DNA of 64,000 bases from Rhodococcus sp. ARC_M5 (GTDB lineage: Bacteria; Actinomycetota; Actinomycetes; Mycobacteriales; Mycobacteriaceae): assembly GCF_022810405.1 (NCBI RefSeq), contig NZ_JALGQE010000002.1, positions 124,001 through 188,000 of the forward strand. The letters run 5' to 3'. Below, piece after piece: positions 9,024 to 16,487 of the stretch (position 1 is the first letter of the stretch; every line of letters begins with the position of its first letter). Made by a program: the position numbers and the translations under genes. The notes beneath the pieces are model-generated. The model was not told the DNA's origin and ran no database searches. It saw only the letters and a program-made list of their open reading frames with translations.

Positions 9024-10229
9024 TCACACCGCACTCATCGACTCCCACGTCGGCCAGTCGATGGCCCAGTCGTACAGGTCGCCGTCGGCTGCCGAGAGGT
9101 CGATGCGAGTTCCGGTGACCTCGACGGGGTCGCCGTACATCGCCGTCTGGAAGTACCCCTGGGCGTCGGCGTCGGAGAGGTTGATGCAGCCGTTGGTGAC
9201 GTTCGATGCGCCCTGCACACCGGTGGTCAGCGGGTTGGCGTGGATGAATTCACCGTTGTTGGAGATGCGCACCGCCCAGCGTTCGCGGACGTTCTCGTAG
9301 AACGGCGGGTTGGACATCAGGAAGTCCTCGTGCTTCTCGGTGACGACGTGGATGCCGCTGCGGGTGACGTTGCGGTCCTCGTTGCCCTCGCCGTAGCTGA
9401 CGGGAATGTCCATGATCGTCTGGCCGTCGCGGACCACCTGCATGCGGTGGCTGGTGGCGTCGGCGACGACGATCTGACTGCGTCCGATGCTGAAGTTGAG
9501 GGTGACGTCGTCGGCCCCGTACGCGCCGTCGCCGTAGTTCACGCCGTACAGCTTGGCGTCCACCGACACCGTCGTGCCGGGTGCCCAGTAGTCGGTGGGA
9601 CGCCAGTGGATGCGCGAGCCGTTGTCGTCGGGGAACCAGGCCCACGCGCCGGGCGTCGGCGGGTTCGTGGTCACCGTCAATGCCTTCTCGACGGCGGCCT
9701 TGTCGGCGATGGCCGAGTCGAACTGCAGAATGATCGGCGCGGCGATGCCGACCTCTTGGCCGTCGCCGATGTTGGTGCTCACCGAGGTACGGCTGTCGGG
9801 TTCGACGGTGGTGAAGGCACCGGCGATGTCGACGATCTTGTCGTCGCTGCCAAGGGCCGAGCCGGACCAGGTGTACTCGACGCCGTAGCCAAGGGGTTCG
9901 GTGATGGCGTACGAGGTCTTGTCCGGCGAGAGCGCGCCCTGGACTACCTTGCCGTCGGGGTTGGTCAACGCGACCTCGGTGAGCGTTCCGTCGGCCACCG
10001 AGACCGAGATCGGCGCGACGGGACTGACGTCGACGGCACCTGCGACCGGGTTCTCGGTGACCTGCGCGACGGGCGCTGCCTCGGTGGTGGGGGCTGCGGC
10101 ACCCGAGCCGCCCTCCCCCGATCCGACGGTGCAGCCTGCCACGAGTGCCACCAAGGCAACGAGCACGGCGATCAACCACACCGCACGCGTCCGTTTTGTC
10201 TGTTCTACCTGCTCATGCACGTTGTCCAA
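9024..10229 (-). CDS. L,D-transpeptidase lipoprotein (LprQ/LdtMt5-like)
   Basis: Membrane-anchored enzyme that forms 3-3 peptidoglycan cross-links. The 401-aa precursor has lipobox LVAGC (Cys33), an Ig-like region in the middle (about residues 80-260) and a C-terminal YkuD domain. The catalytic cysteine is Cys348 in [13 protein letters not shown]. Most family members have SHGC, so the position before Gly is Asn rather than His. The upstream His in FIHANPL is present. TTG 10229 is taken as start; GTG at 10220 is an alternative. Its position next to murB and the SDR gene matches Rv0483/LprQ of M. tuberculosis (from memory). Confidence 0.93.
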   Translation of the reverse strand: MDNVHEQVEQTKRTRAVWLIAVLVALVALVAGCTVGSGEGGSGAAAPTTEAAPVAQVTENPVAGAVDVSPVAPISVSVADGTLTEVALTNPDGKVVQGALSPDKTSYAITEPLGYGVEYTWSGSALGSDDKIVDIAGAFTTVEPDSRTSVSTNIGDGQEVGIAAPIILQFDSAIADKAAVEKALTVTTNPPTPGAWAWFPDDNGSRIHWRPTDYWAPGTTVSVDAKLYGVNYGDGAYGADDVTLNFSIGRSQIVVADATSHRMQVVRDGQTIMDIPVSYGEGNEDRNVTRSGIHVVTEKHEDFLMSNPPFYENVRERWAVRISNNGEFIHANPLTTGVQGASNVTNGCINLSDADAQGYFQTAMYGDPVEVTGTRIDLSAADGDLYDWAIDWPTWESMSAV

Positions 10230-10282
10230 CGTACCTGCGTCTGCGAACTACCCCGATTTTTGGGGGCAGTCTCACAGCTGCA

Positions 10283-10304
10283 GGAGTGGAGCCTGCGGAA
10301 TGAC
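10283..10304 (-). repeat. Single copy of the dispersed 23-nt repeat (CCGCAGGCTCCACTCC family)
   Basis: The reverse complement of 10283-10304 matches 22 bases of the repeat seen at 13506-14160 and 31431-31543. It sits directly after the stop codon of the MBL/Rieske gene. Confidence 0.75.
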
Positions 10305-11855
10305 TCAGAGTTTGCGCGTGCGCAATTCGTGGCCTTTGGAGGTGAGGCAGCGGCCGGAATCGAGGCTCCAGTCCCACCCGTGCAAATTGCAGGTGAGCTT
10401 GTTTCCCTCGACGATGCCGAACTTCGTCAGGTCCGCCTTCAGGTGTGGGCAGCGACGTTGAATCTCGTAGCCGCCCATCGTGATCGTGGCGGTGTCGTCG
10501 TGCGCCTCGGAGAACCAGCCGTCGGCGTAGGCGATGCGCTCATCGGTGAGGCACTTGAAGAACGTGTAGAGGAATTCGTTGTAGCCGCCGACGCGTCGAG
10601 CACGGAAGCGGGTGGACAGGAAGATCGAGTTGACCCAGTCCGGCTCCTGATCACGTATGGCGGTGCGGACGAGTTCCGGCGGGATGGTGAAGCTGTAGCG
10701 GAACTTCTCGTTCGAGATCGGTTCGCGCACAATTCTTTTCGGGAAGTCGAGCACGACGGTTTCGTCGCCCATCGTGATTCCGACGGGGTAGCCGATGCCG
10801 TCGCAGATCAGATCCGTCTGCGCCATGATCGGCTCGAACAGGCCCCGCATCGGCTCGAGCAGTGGCTCGCCCTCGGCCGGAGCCCAGCCGGCTTTCTCGG
10901 CCGCGATGACCGACGCCTGACGCTGGGCGTACGCCTCGATGTAGTCGGCCTTGCCGGTGGTGAAGATGGCCTCGGCCTCGGCGGTGGGAATGGGATGCTC
11001 GTGCGAGAGCAGCTCGGAACCGTCGAACGTTGCGGCGGTGCCCGGCATCATCAGCAGGCCCTTGTCGTGCCCGTGCAGTCGCATCTGCTCGAGAAAGACC
11101 ATCTGATCCGGGAACACGTTGGCCGGATCGCCGTAGACGTCGTTGAGCGAGCGCAGCTCGTCGTCGAGGAAACACGGCGGGCCTGCCGACGGGATGACCC
11201 ACGTCGAGCCGACCTGCTCGATGTACTGACGCGCCCGATCCATCTGACGCTGACGCTTCTGGATACCGAAGTTCTTCTTGGCGCGCGAGACCATGTCGTA
11301 GACCATCGGGTACCAGATCGCACCCGAGTACTGCAGCATGTGCACGTCCACGGGACCGAAATTCTCGGTCATGACGTCCAGGTCCACCGGCCTCGCGTCG
11401 TTCATGTTGAACGCGACGGTCTTGCCGTCCGAGACGACCAGACCCGAGTCGCCGATGGGACCGTCTGCGGGTGCTCGCAGCGCGATGATCATGATGTCGA
11501 GATCGCCCTTGGGACCGGAGATCGTGTGCTTGACCGAGTCCGTCGTCTCGTAGAACTTGTGAAAGCCGAGCTTCTCCAGCTCGTGCTTGAGATCGAGCAC
11601 CGGGTAGTCCGGCAGCAGCACCGTGGCGTCCTTGTTGACGTGCTCGGCCAGGTTCTTCGGATCGAAGTGGTCCTTGTGCAGGTGCGAGACGTAGAGGTAG
11701 TCGCAATCACCCAGAGCGTCCCAGTCCAGGGCCGAGTTGTCGGGGAACGGGAACCACGACGCGTAGAAAGACGGGTTCACCCACGGATCGCACAGGATGC
11801 TCCCGGCTTCGGTCCGAATATGGAATCCCGCATGTCCCACGCTGGTGACCTGCAC
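10305..11855 (-). CDS. Metallo-beta-lactamase-fold/Rieske fusion protein (CMAH-like, reversed domain order)
   Basis: Protein of 516 aa with two recognisable parts. The N-terminal metallo-beta-lactamase/UlaG-like domain has DPWVNPSF near residue 25 and the metal motif HLHKDH at residues 58-63. The C-terminal part ends in a Rieske [2Fe-2S] site: Cys469, His471, Cys489, His492 (CPH, 17 residues, C-x2-H in CNLHGW). The same two modules occur in CMP-N-acetylneuraminate hydroxylase, where the Rieske domain comes first. The start is GTG 11855, preceded by AGGAGG at 7 nt; an upstream open frame is ignored. It lies between murB and the L,D-transpeptidase gene on the same strand. A monooxygenase role is inferred; the substrate is unknown. 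Confidence 0.85.
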   Translation of the reverse strand: MQVTSVGHAGFHIRTEAGSILCDPWVNPSFYASWFPFPDNSALDWDALGDCDYLYVSHLHKDHFDPKNLAEHVNKDATVLLPDYPVLDLKHELEKLGFHKFYETTDSVKHTISGPKGDLDIMIIALRAPADGPIGDSGLVVSDGKTVAFNMNDARPVDLDVMTENFGPVDVHMLQYSGAIWYPMVYDMVSRAKKNFGIQKRQRQMDRARQYIEQVGSTWVIPSAGPPCFLDDELRSLNDVYGDPANVFPDQMVFLEQMRLHGHDKGLLMMPGTAATFDGSELLSHEHPIPTAEAEAIFTTGKADYIEAYAQRQASVIAAEKAGWAPAEGEPLLEPMRGLFEPIMAQTDLICDGIGYPVGITMGDETVVLDFPKRIVREPISNEKFRYSFTIPPELVRTAIRDQEPDWVNSIFLSTRFRARRVGGYNEFLYTFFKCLTDERIAYADGWFSEAHDDTATITMGGYEIQRRCPHLKADLTKFGIVEGNKLTCNLHGWDWSLDSGRCLTSKGHELRTRKL

Positions 11856-11916
11856 TGATTTACCTCCTACGAGCTGGACGCGCAAAGCTCCATCGTATGC
11901 GCCGTTTCGAGTAGCT

Positions 11917-12933
11917 CTAACCCAGCGCGCAGTTGACGAGGTCACATTCGGGCGTGAGCGTGACGCCGAACTTCTCCTGCACCCCGTCTCGCACGTGCGC
12001 GGCAAGTGCCATGATGTCCGACGCGGTCGCCCCGCCCCGGTTCGTGATGGCCAGTACGTGTTTGGAGGACAGAGCTGCGGTCCCGCGGCCGAATTCGGTG
12101 CCGTAACCGCGCGGGAATCCCGCGTTCTGAATCAGCCAGGCAGCCGGGATCTTGGTACCGGCAGGGTCGGGAAAGCTCGGCGCGTGGGTCGCCTGCTCCG
12201 GCACCTCCGGCAACACCGGGTTGAGGAAGAAGGACCCCACGCTCCACGTGTCGTGATCGGCCGCGTCGATCACCATGCCGCGCTCGCCCCGCAGAGCCAG
12301 TACGGCTGCGCGGACGTCCGGCACCGGTACGACGTCGCCGATCTGCACGTCGAGACGCTCCGACAACGCCGCGTAGCGCACCGGGAGCGACTCGGTCGTC
12401 TTCTTCAGTGCGAACGTCACGTCCAGAATCACGTAGCGGGAGGACCGCTTGAACACCGACGAACGGTGCGTACCGAAACCGCACTGCTCCGGCGTCCACA
12501 CCGCTGTCTCCTCGGTCTCACGGTCGTAGACGGTGAGACCGTGCAACAGCTCCGACGTCGACGCGCCGTACGCGCCGACGTTCTGAATGGGCGTCGCGCC
12601 CGTCGTTCCGGGAATCCCCGACAGCGCTTCCATACCGGACAGCCCGGCATCGATCGTCGCTTGTACGACGACATCCCACTCGACACCGGCATCGACCGTG
12701 ACGATCTCGCCCTCGATGTCCAGCCGCGAGCCGGTCACCTGAATCACCCGGCCGTCGAACCCGTCGTCGCCGACGACCAGATTGGATCCACCGCCGACGA
12801 CCAGCACGTCCGTTCCGGCCCGATCCGCGTCGCGCACCAGCGAAACCAACTCGTCACCCGTCGTCGCGACACAGAATTCACGGGCCGGGCCGCCCACTCG
12901 AATGGTGGTGAGCTCCGAAATTGCAGTAGGCAC
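11917..12933 (-). CDS. murB: UDP-N-acetylenolpyruvoylglucosamine reductase
   Basis: FAD enzyme that reduces UDP-GlcNAc-enolpyruvate to UDP-MurNAc in peptidoglycan synthesis (cytoplasm). The 338-aa protein has the FAD-binding GGGSNLVV, the loop GIPGTTGATPIQNVGAYG, the proton-donor Ser segment SVGSFFLNP, WLIQNAGFPRG, and the type I ending LTPECDLVN. GTG 12933 is the start; a TAGCGT box lies 8 nt upstream, so the message may be leaderless. The divergent DUF2505 gene begins 59 nt away. Gene order murB then L,D-transpeptidase fits an envelope-synthesis group. Confidence 0.96.
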   Translation of the reverse strand: MPTAISELTTIRVGGPAREFCVATTGDELVSLVRDADRAGTDVLVVGGGSNLVVGDDGFDGRVIQVTGSRLDIEGEIVTVDAGVEWDVVVQATIDAGLSGMEALSGIPGTTGATPIQNVGAYGASTSELLHGLTVYDRETEETAVWTPEQCGFGTHRSSVFKRSSRYVILDVTFALKKTTESLPVRYAALSERLDVQIGDVVPVPDVRAAVLALRGERGMVIDAADHDTWSVGSFFLNPVLPEVPEQATHAPSFPDPAGTKIPAAWLIQNAGFPRGYGTEFGRGTAALSSKHVLAITNRGGATASDIMALAAHVRDGVQEKFGVTLTPECDLVNCALG

Positions 12934-12979
12934 GGACTCTCACGCTACCGGTCGCGCACGAACGTCTTCAGTCACCCGG

Positions 12980-12985
12980 TAACCT
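12980..12985 (+). promoter_or_regulatory. -10 box of a leaderless promoter (TAACCT)
   Basis: TAACCT ends 6 nt before ATG 12992. The same hexamer recurs at 13570-13575 before the second DUF2505 gene, 8 nt from its ATG, suggesting that promoter and gene were duplicated together. Confidence 0.5.
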
Positions 12986-12991
12986 GCGGGG

Positions 12992-13498
12992 ATGCCTCGC
13001 CCCATTGAGCACAGCTCGACTGTGCCCGCCTCCGCCGACAAGGTCCATGCCGCACTGACGTCAGAGCAGTACTGGAAGGACCGCATCGAGCAGATCGGCG
13101 GCCCCGGTGCCAGCTTGAAGAGCGTCACCGTCGGCGACGGCACCATCGACGTCGTCATGACCCAGTCGGTCCCCGAAGAGGAGTTGCCGTCCGCGGTGAC
13201 CGCCTTCAAGAAGGGGAACCTCATCATCGAACGCACCGAGAGCTGGGGGCCGTTCGACGGCACCCACGCCGACGGCATGTTCGGAGCGACCGTCGAGGGT
13301 GCACCGGCGCGTATCACCGGCACCACCACGCTCGACGGTGTGGGCGAGACGACGATCGTCGCACTGGCAGGCACCACCGAGGTCAAGGTCCCGATCTTCG
13401 GCGGCAAGATCGAAGCGATGATCAGCGAGCAGGTGCTCTCCCTCATCGACAACGAACAGGACTTCACCGGTAACTGGATCGCCGCGAACACGAACTGA
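12992..13498 (+). CDS. DUF2505 family protein, copy 1 (Rv0481c-like)
   Basis: Cytoplasmic protein of 168 aa of the actinobacterial DUF2505 family, which resembles START/polyketide-cyclase-like lipid-binding folds. Typical features are the N-terminal HSSTVPASADKVHAAL, a central IDVVMTQSVPEEELP segment and the C-terminal VPIFGGKIEAMISEQVLSLI helix. No catalytic motif is visible. It is followed by a paralogue (13584-14087) with the same layout but low identity. Function is unknown; its place next to murB is conserved in mycobacteria as far as I recall. Confidence 0.88.
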   Translation: MPRPIEHSSTVPASADKVHAALTSEQYWKDRIEQIGGPGASLKSVTVGDGTIDVVMTQSVPEEELPSAVTAFKKGNLIIERTESWGPFDGTHADGMFGATVEGAPARITGTTTLDGVGETTIVALAGTTEVKVPIFGGKIEAMISEQVLSLIDNEQDFTGNWIAANTN

Positions 13499-13505
13499 GC
13501 AACCG

Positions 13506-13565
13506 GGTCGCTCCGCAGGCTCCGCTCCTGCGGACCCAACCTGGTCGTTCCGCAGGCTCCACTCC
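13506..13565 (+). repeat. Two copies of the dispersed 23-nt repeat between the DUF2505 genes
   Basis: Copies at 13506-13528 (two substitutions) and 13543-13565 share the core CCGCAGGCTCC(A/G)CTCC and are direct repeats. They lie in the gap between the two DUF2505 genes, just before the TAACCT promoter box. Confidence 0.8.
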
Positions 13566-13583
13566 TGGGTAACCTGGCGCACT

Positions 13584-14087
13584 ATGGCTCGCCGAATGAA
13601 CTACTCCGCCCGGTTCACCCACTCGACGCAGCAGGTCTATGCAGCGCTCTCCAGTCGCGATCACTGGGATGCGCGCATCGAGGAGATGCGTAAGTACTCG
13701 GAGAACGAGCTGAAGAGCTTCGAGGTGTCCGACGCCGGAATCGACATCGTGATGCACCACGTCATCCCGCGCACCGAACTGCCCGACATCGCGCAGACGG
13801 TGATGAAGAAGGACATGGTGATCACCCGCAACGTGCACTTCGACGCCTACGAGGAAGTCACCGCGGGCCACTACGACGCGTCGATTCCGGCCGGACCGGG
13901 CTCACTCAAGGGCACCACCTCGCTGTTCCCGACCAACGGCGGCTCGACCCTGCGCACCTCCTCCGAGGCCAAGGTCTTCCTGCCGTTCATCGGAGGCAAG
14001 CTCGAGCAGCTCATGCTGGTCAACCTGATCGACCTGTGGCGCGGCGAGGGCGAAGTGACCGCCGACTGGCTCGAAAAGAACGCCTAG
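13584..14087 (+). CDS. DUF2505 family protein, copy 2
   Basis: Protein of 167 aa, paralogue of the preceding gene. Corresponding elements are MNYSARFTHSTQQVYAAL, IDIVMHHVIPRTELPD and the C-terminal VFLPFIGGKLEQLMLVNLIDL. The shared pattern (strand, IDxVM, FxGGKxE helix) shows tandem duplication followed by strong divergence. A TAACCT box 8 nt before ATG 13584 mirrors the first copy. Its 3' end overlaps the proposed start of the methyltransferase gene by 52 nt. Function is unknown. Confidence 0.88.
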   Translation: MARRMNYSARFTHSTQQVYAALSSRDHWDARIEEMRKYSENELKSFEVSDAGIDIVMHHVIPRTELPDIAQTVMKKDMVITRNVHFDAYEEVTAGHYDASIPAGPGSLKGTTSLFPTNGGSTLRTSSEAKVFLPFIGGKLEQLMLVNLIDLWRGEGEVTADWLEKNA

Positions 14088-14929
14088 CCCTGAACAGTCC
14101 GAACAGGGGTCGTTCCGCAGGCTCCACTCCCCATCTGGGTCGTTCCGCAGGCTCCACTCCTGCCCCCGAAGGCGTCATCACCCGCGGCACCACCGGCATC
14201 AATCGGTTGCGTCGCAGCGACCGATGGCTGACGCACAACCCCGATGTTCGACGCGTTCTGCTCGACTCACCCGATCCCCTCGTCGTCGATCTGGGCTACG
14301 GCGCGATGCCCAACACCACGCTCGAACTCGCCGGTCGACTGCGTACCGTCCGGCCCGATGTTCGCGTGACGGGCCTCGAGATCGATCCCGCACGCGTCGT
14401 TCCGGGGAGTGACGGCGTGGAGTTCGCCCGCGGCGGTTTCGAGTTGGCCGGTTTGCGCCCCAACCTGGTGCGGGCGTTCAACGTACTGCGGCAGTACCCC
14501 GAGGACGCGGTACCGGCTGCGTGGCAACGCATTCTGTCGGGCCTGGCACCCGGCGGCCTGCTGGTGGACGGCACCTGCGACGAACTCGGTCGACGCTGCG
14601 CCTGGGTGTTGCTCGACGCCGACGGCCCGCGATCACTGACACTGGCGTGGGACCCGTTCGACGTCGCGATGCCGTCGGACATCGCAGAGCGGCTCCCGAA
14701 GGTACTGATCCACCGCAACGTCGAGGGCGAGCTGGTGCACGATCTGCTTCAGCGGGCGGACAGAGCGTGGTCGGTGTCGGCACCGCTGGCCCCGTTCGGG
14801 CCTCGACTGCGCTGGCGCGCAGCCCTGAAAGTGCTTGCCGAGCAGGGTCTTCCGGTCACTCTCCCCCGCCGGCGCATGCGCGACAACGTGTTGACGGTGC
14901 CCTGGTCGGTAGTCGCACCGAGAACGTGA
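14036..14929 (+). CDS. Class I SAM-dependent methyltransferase with repeat-derived N-terminal extension
   Basis: Putative methyltransferase of 297 aa if read from GTG 14036. The SAM site is VDLGYGAMPNTTLELAGRL (motif I) and VTGLEIDPARV (motif II); a GGLLVDGTCDELG strand follows. Between the DUF2505 stop and the conserved GVITRGTTGINRLRR segment, two copies of the 23-nt repeat are read in frame and encode GRSAGSTP twice. No ATG, GTG or TTG lies in that frame between 14090 and 14171. The start is therefore either GTG 14036 inside the preceding gene or TTG 14207, which would cut into the segment that looks conserved. Function beyond the fold is unknown. Confidence 0.75.
   Translation: MARRGRSDRRLARKERLALNSPNRGRSAGSTPHLGRSAGSTPAPEGVITRGTTGINRLRRSDRWLTHNPDVRRVLLDSPDPLVVDLGYGAMPNTTLELAGRLRTVRPDVRVTGLEIDPARVVPGSDGVEFARGGFELAGLRPNLVRAFNVLRQYPEDAVPAAWQRILSGLAPGGLLVDGTCDELGRRCAWVLLDADGPRSLTLAWDPFDVAMPSDIAERLPKVLIHRNVEGELVHDLLQRADRAWSVSAPLAPFGPRLRWRAALKVLAEQGLPVTLPRRRMRDNVLTVPWSVVAPRT
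14108..14160 (+). repeat. Two copies of the dispersed 23-nt repeat in the methyltransferase 5' region
   Basis: Identical copies at 14108-14130 and 14138-14160 (core CCGCAGGCTCCACTCC), spaced 30 nt start to start. In the methyltransferase frame both read GRSAGSTP, the same frame used by the repeats inside the gene at 31311. Confidence 0.85.
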
Positions 14930-14974
14930 ATCGGGTGCAGCCGGCCGCGGTGAGCGCGGTCGGCTGCACCCGAT
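14930..14974. terminator. 20-bp hairpin between convergent genes
   Basis: Arms 14930-14949 and 14955-14974 pair over 20 bp with one G-T wobble; the loop is GTGAG. It lies between the convergent methyltransferase and AbiEi-like genes, so it probably terminates both. Confidence 0.7.
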
Positions 14975-14981
14975 TTCGCGG

Positions 14982-15569
14982 CTACGTGCAGGCCGACAGT
15001 GCCAGTTCGACGCGTTCGGCCACTCGATCGGTGCTGCTGCCTGCCTCGAAGTACAGCGCCTGCGGGTCCACCCGACCGATCGCGACGGCGTCGCACACCA
15101 CCTCATCGAGGGTGATCTGGGAGATGCCACCCGCGGCGAGGTCGAGCACCGTACGCACCGGGGTGGTGAGATTGAACGTGCCTGCCGATTCGACGTCACG
15201 CGGCTCGAGCCGGAGGCGATGCACCGCGAGCCTGGTGTCGGTCAATCGAAGGTCGCCGAAGGCGCAGACATGCACGAATTGAGGGTGCAGATGCCCGAAA
15301 CCGTGTAGCTCGGCCGCACTCTGGTGCGAAATCACCGCCTCGCCGCCGAACCAGGCACACCACATCGCGAACACTTCGAGCTCGCTGTGTGGCCATTGGC
15401 CGAGACGGAACAGGTTGCGCTCGACGCGAGTCCACGTGTTCGTGGCAAGGTTGACGCGCACCATCGCCGGATCGAAGCCGAGCTCCCCGGCCTGCTCGGC
15501 CGTGAAGTAGCCGTCCTGACGAGTGGCCAACGAGTGCAGTTCGTGCACGCTCGGTCCTGTCGTACTCAT
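14982..15569 (-). CDS. AbiEi-like winged-helix domain protein (orphan)
   Basis: Protein of 195 aa with the N-terminal winged-helix layout of type IV antitoxins of the AbiEi group: LATRQDGYFTAEQAGELGF, then WTRVERNLFRLGQWP and ISHQSAAELHGFGHL. The C-terminal half contains TTPVRTVLDLAAGGI, common in AbiEi_4 proteins. No AbiEii nucleotidyltransferase toxin gene is adjacent on either side, so this is an orphan. Such orphans are common in Rhodococcus and Mycobacterium and may act as plain regulators. A CRP-like site lies in the gap shared with the divergent DUF2993 gene. Confidence 0.8.
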   Translation of the reverse strand: MSTTGPSVHELHSLATRQDGYFTAEQAGELGFDPAMVRVNLATNTWTRVERNLFRLGQWPHSELEVFAMWCAWFGGEAVISHQSAAELHGFGHLHPQFVHVCAFGDLRLTDTRLAVHRLRLEPRDVESAGTFNLTTPVRTVLDLAAGGISQITLDEVVCDAVAIGRVDPQALYFEAGSSTDRVAERVELALSACT

Positions 15570-15589
15570 GACGCAAGCCTACGGCACAA

Positions 15590-15605
15590 TGTGTTACAGG
15601 TCACA
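15590..15605. promoter_or_regulatory. CRP/GlxR-like site
   Basis: TGTGTTACAGGTCACA matches the CRP-family pattern TGTGA-N6-TCACA at 9 of 10 fixed positions. It lies between the divergent AbiEi-like and DUF2993 genes. Binding is inferred only. Confidence 0.4.
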
Positions 15606-15679
15606 AAGTTTCGATCCGATGCCGCAGGTTCGGCGAGTTTCACAGAGCTTGCTCAGAATCATCGGGAAGACTGCCGGGA

Positions 15680-16426
15680 ATGTCATCCACAGCCAAGCGC
15701 AGCAGCGTGCCGTTGATCGCAGTCTCCGTCGTCGTAGTCCTCCTCGTCGCCGTCATCGGCGGCGAGTTGTTCGTGCGTCAGCAGATCAAATCCTGCCTCG
15801 CCGGCCAGCTCGAATCCGAGCTCGGCAGCCAGGTGGAGGTCGGTCTCGGCCTCAAGCCGGTGCTGCTGTCGTTGGTGGACAAGAAGGTCTCCTCGGTCAC
15901 CGTCGACAGCGACGACGCGCGCTTCGGCCCCGCCGAGGGCATGGTCGTGCAGGCCGAGGCACGGGATCTGAACCTGACGCAGACCGCCGACTCCGGCGGC
16001 ACCATCGGCAGTTCGAGTGCCGACATCGCGTGGTCCACCGACGGCATCACGCGCACCCTGCAGAGTCAGGGCATCGGCGCGATCGTCTCCGGCGTCACCT
16101 CGGACGCGTCGGCAGGCACCCTCGAATTCGCGGTCGGCGCTCTGGCGAACCTCACCGTCGAGCCGCAGGTTGTGGACGGCAGGGTCGACTTCCAGACCGT
16201 GGATGCATCGATTCTGGGTCTCGGTATCCCGACCGATCTGGTCGACTCCGTCGTCGGCGTGCTGACCGACAGCCTGCAGGCGTACCCGTTGGACATGACG
16301 CCGACGTCGTTGACCGTCACCGACAGCGGCATCGAGCTCACCCTCGAGGGCGGGCAGTACACGATTCCGGTGACTCAGCAGGATCAGAATCAGCCGACTC
16401 CCGAGGGTTGCTCGCTCGTCGCGTAA
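15680..16426 (+). CDS. DUF2993 (LmeA-like) exported or membrane-anchored protein
   Basis: Protein of 248 aa with one N-terminal membrane segment or signal anchor (VPLIAVSVVVVLLVAVIGG, about residues 10-28), then LFVRQQIKSCLAGQLESELG and alternating beta strands typical of DUF2993. LmeA of mycobacteria, a member of this family, is a periplasmic phospholipase needed for lipomannan maturation. A similar envelope role is possible here but no catalytic residues are assigned. It is divergent to the AbiEi-like gene and ends in a long hairpin shared with deoC. Confidence 0.82.
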   Translation: MSSTAKRSSVPLIAVSVVVVLLVAVIGGELFVRQQIKSCLAGQLESELGSQVEVGLGLKPVLLSLVDKKVSSVTVDSDDARFGPAEGMVVQAEARDLNLTQTADSGGTIGSSSADIAWSTDGITRTLQSQGIGAIVSGVTSDASAGTLEFAVGALANLTVEPQVVDGRVDFQTVDASILGLGIPTDLVDSVVGVLTDSLQAYPLDMTPTSLTVTDSGIELTLEGGQYTIPVTQQDQNQPTPEGCSLVA

Positions 16427-16428
16427 CC

Positions 16429-16474
16429 CATGTGAACGGAACTTCGTAGTCTGCTACGAAGTTCCGTTCACGTG
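16429..16474. terminator. 21-bp hairpin related to the one at 8967
   Basis: Arms 16429-16449 and 16454-16474 pair with one G-T wobble around TCTG. The core GAACGGAACTTCGTAG differs from the 8967 hairpin at only a few positions, and those changes are mirrored in both arms, so the palindrome is preserved. It separates convergent DUF2993 and deoC. Confidence 0.7.
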
Positions 16475-16487
16475 CGACGCAGTCGCT

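Noticed and set aside
9240..11858. Plus-strand open frame of 872 codons
   Set aside because: It is the mirror of the L,D-transpeptidase and MBL/Rieske genes, produced by high G+C; composition is rich in Val, Asp, Gly and Arg without motifs.
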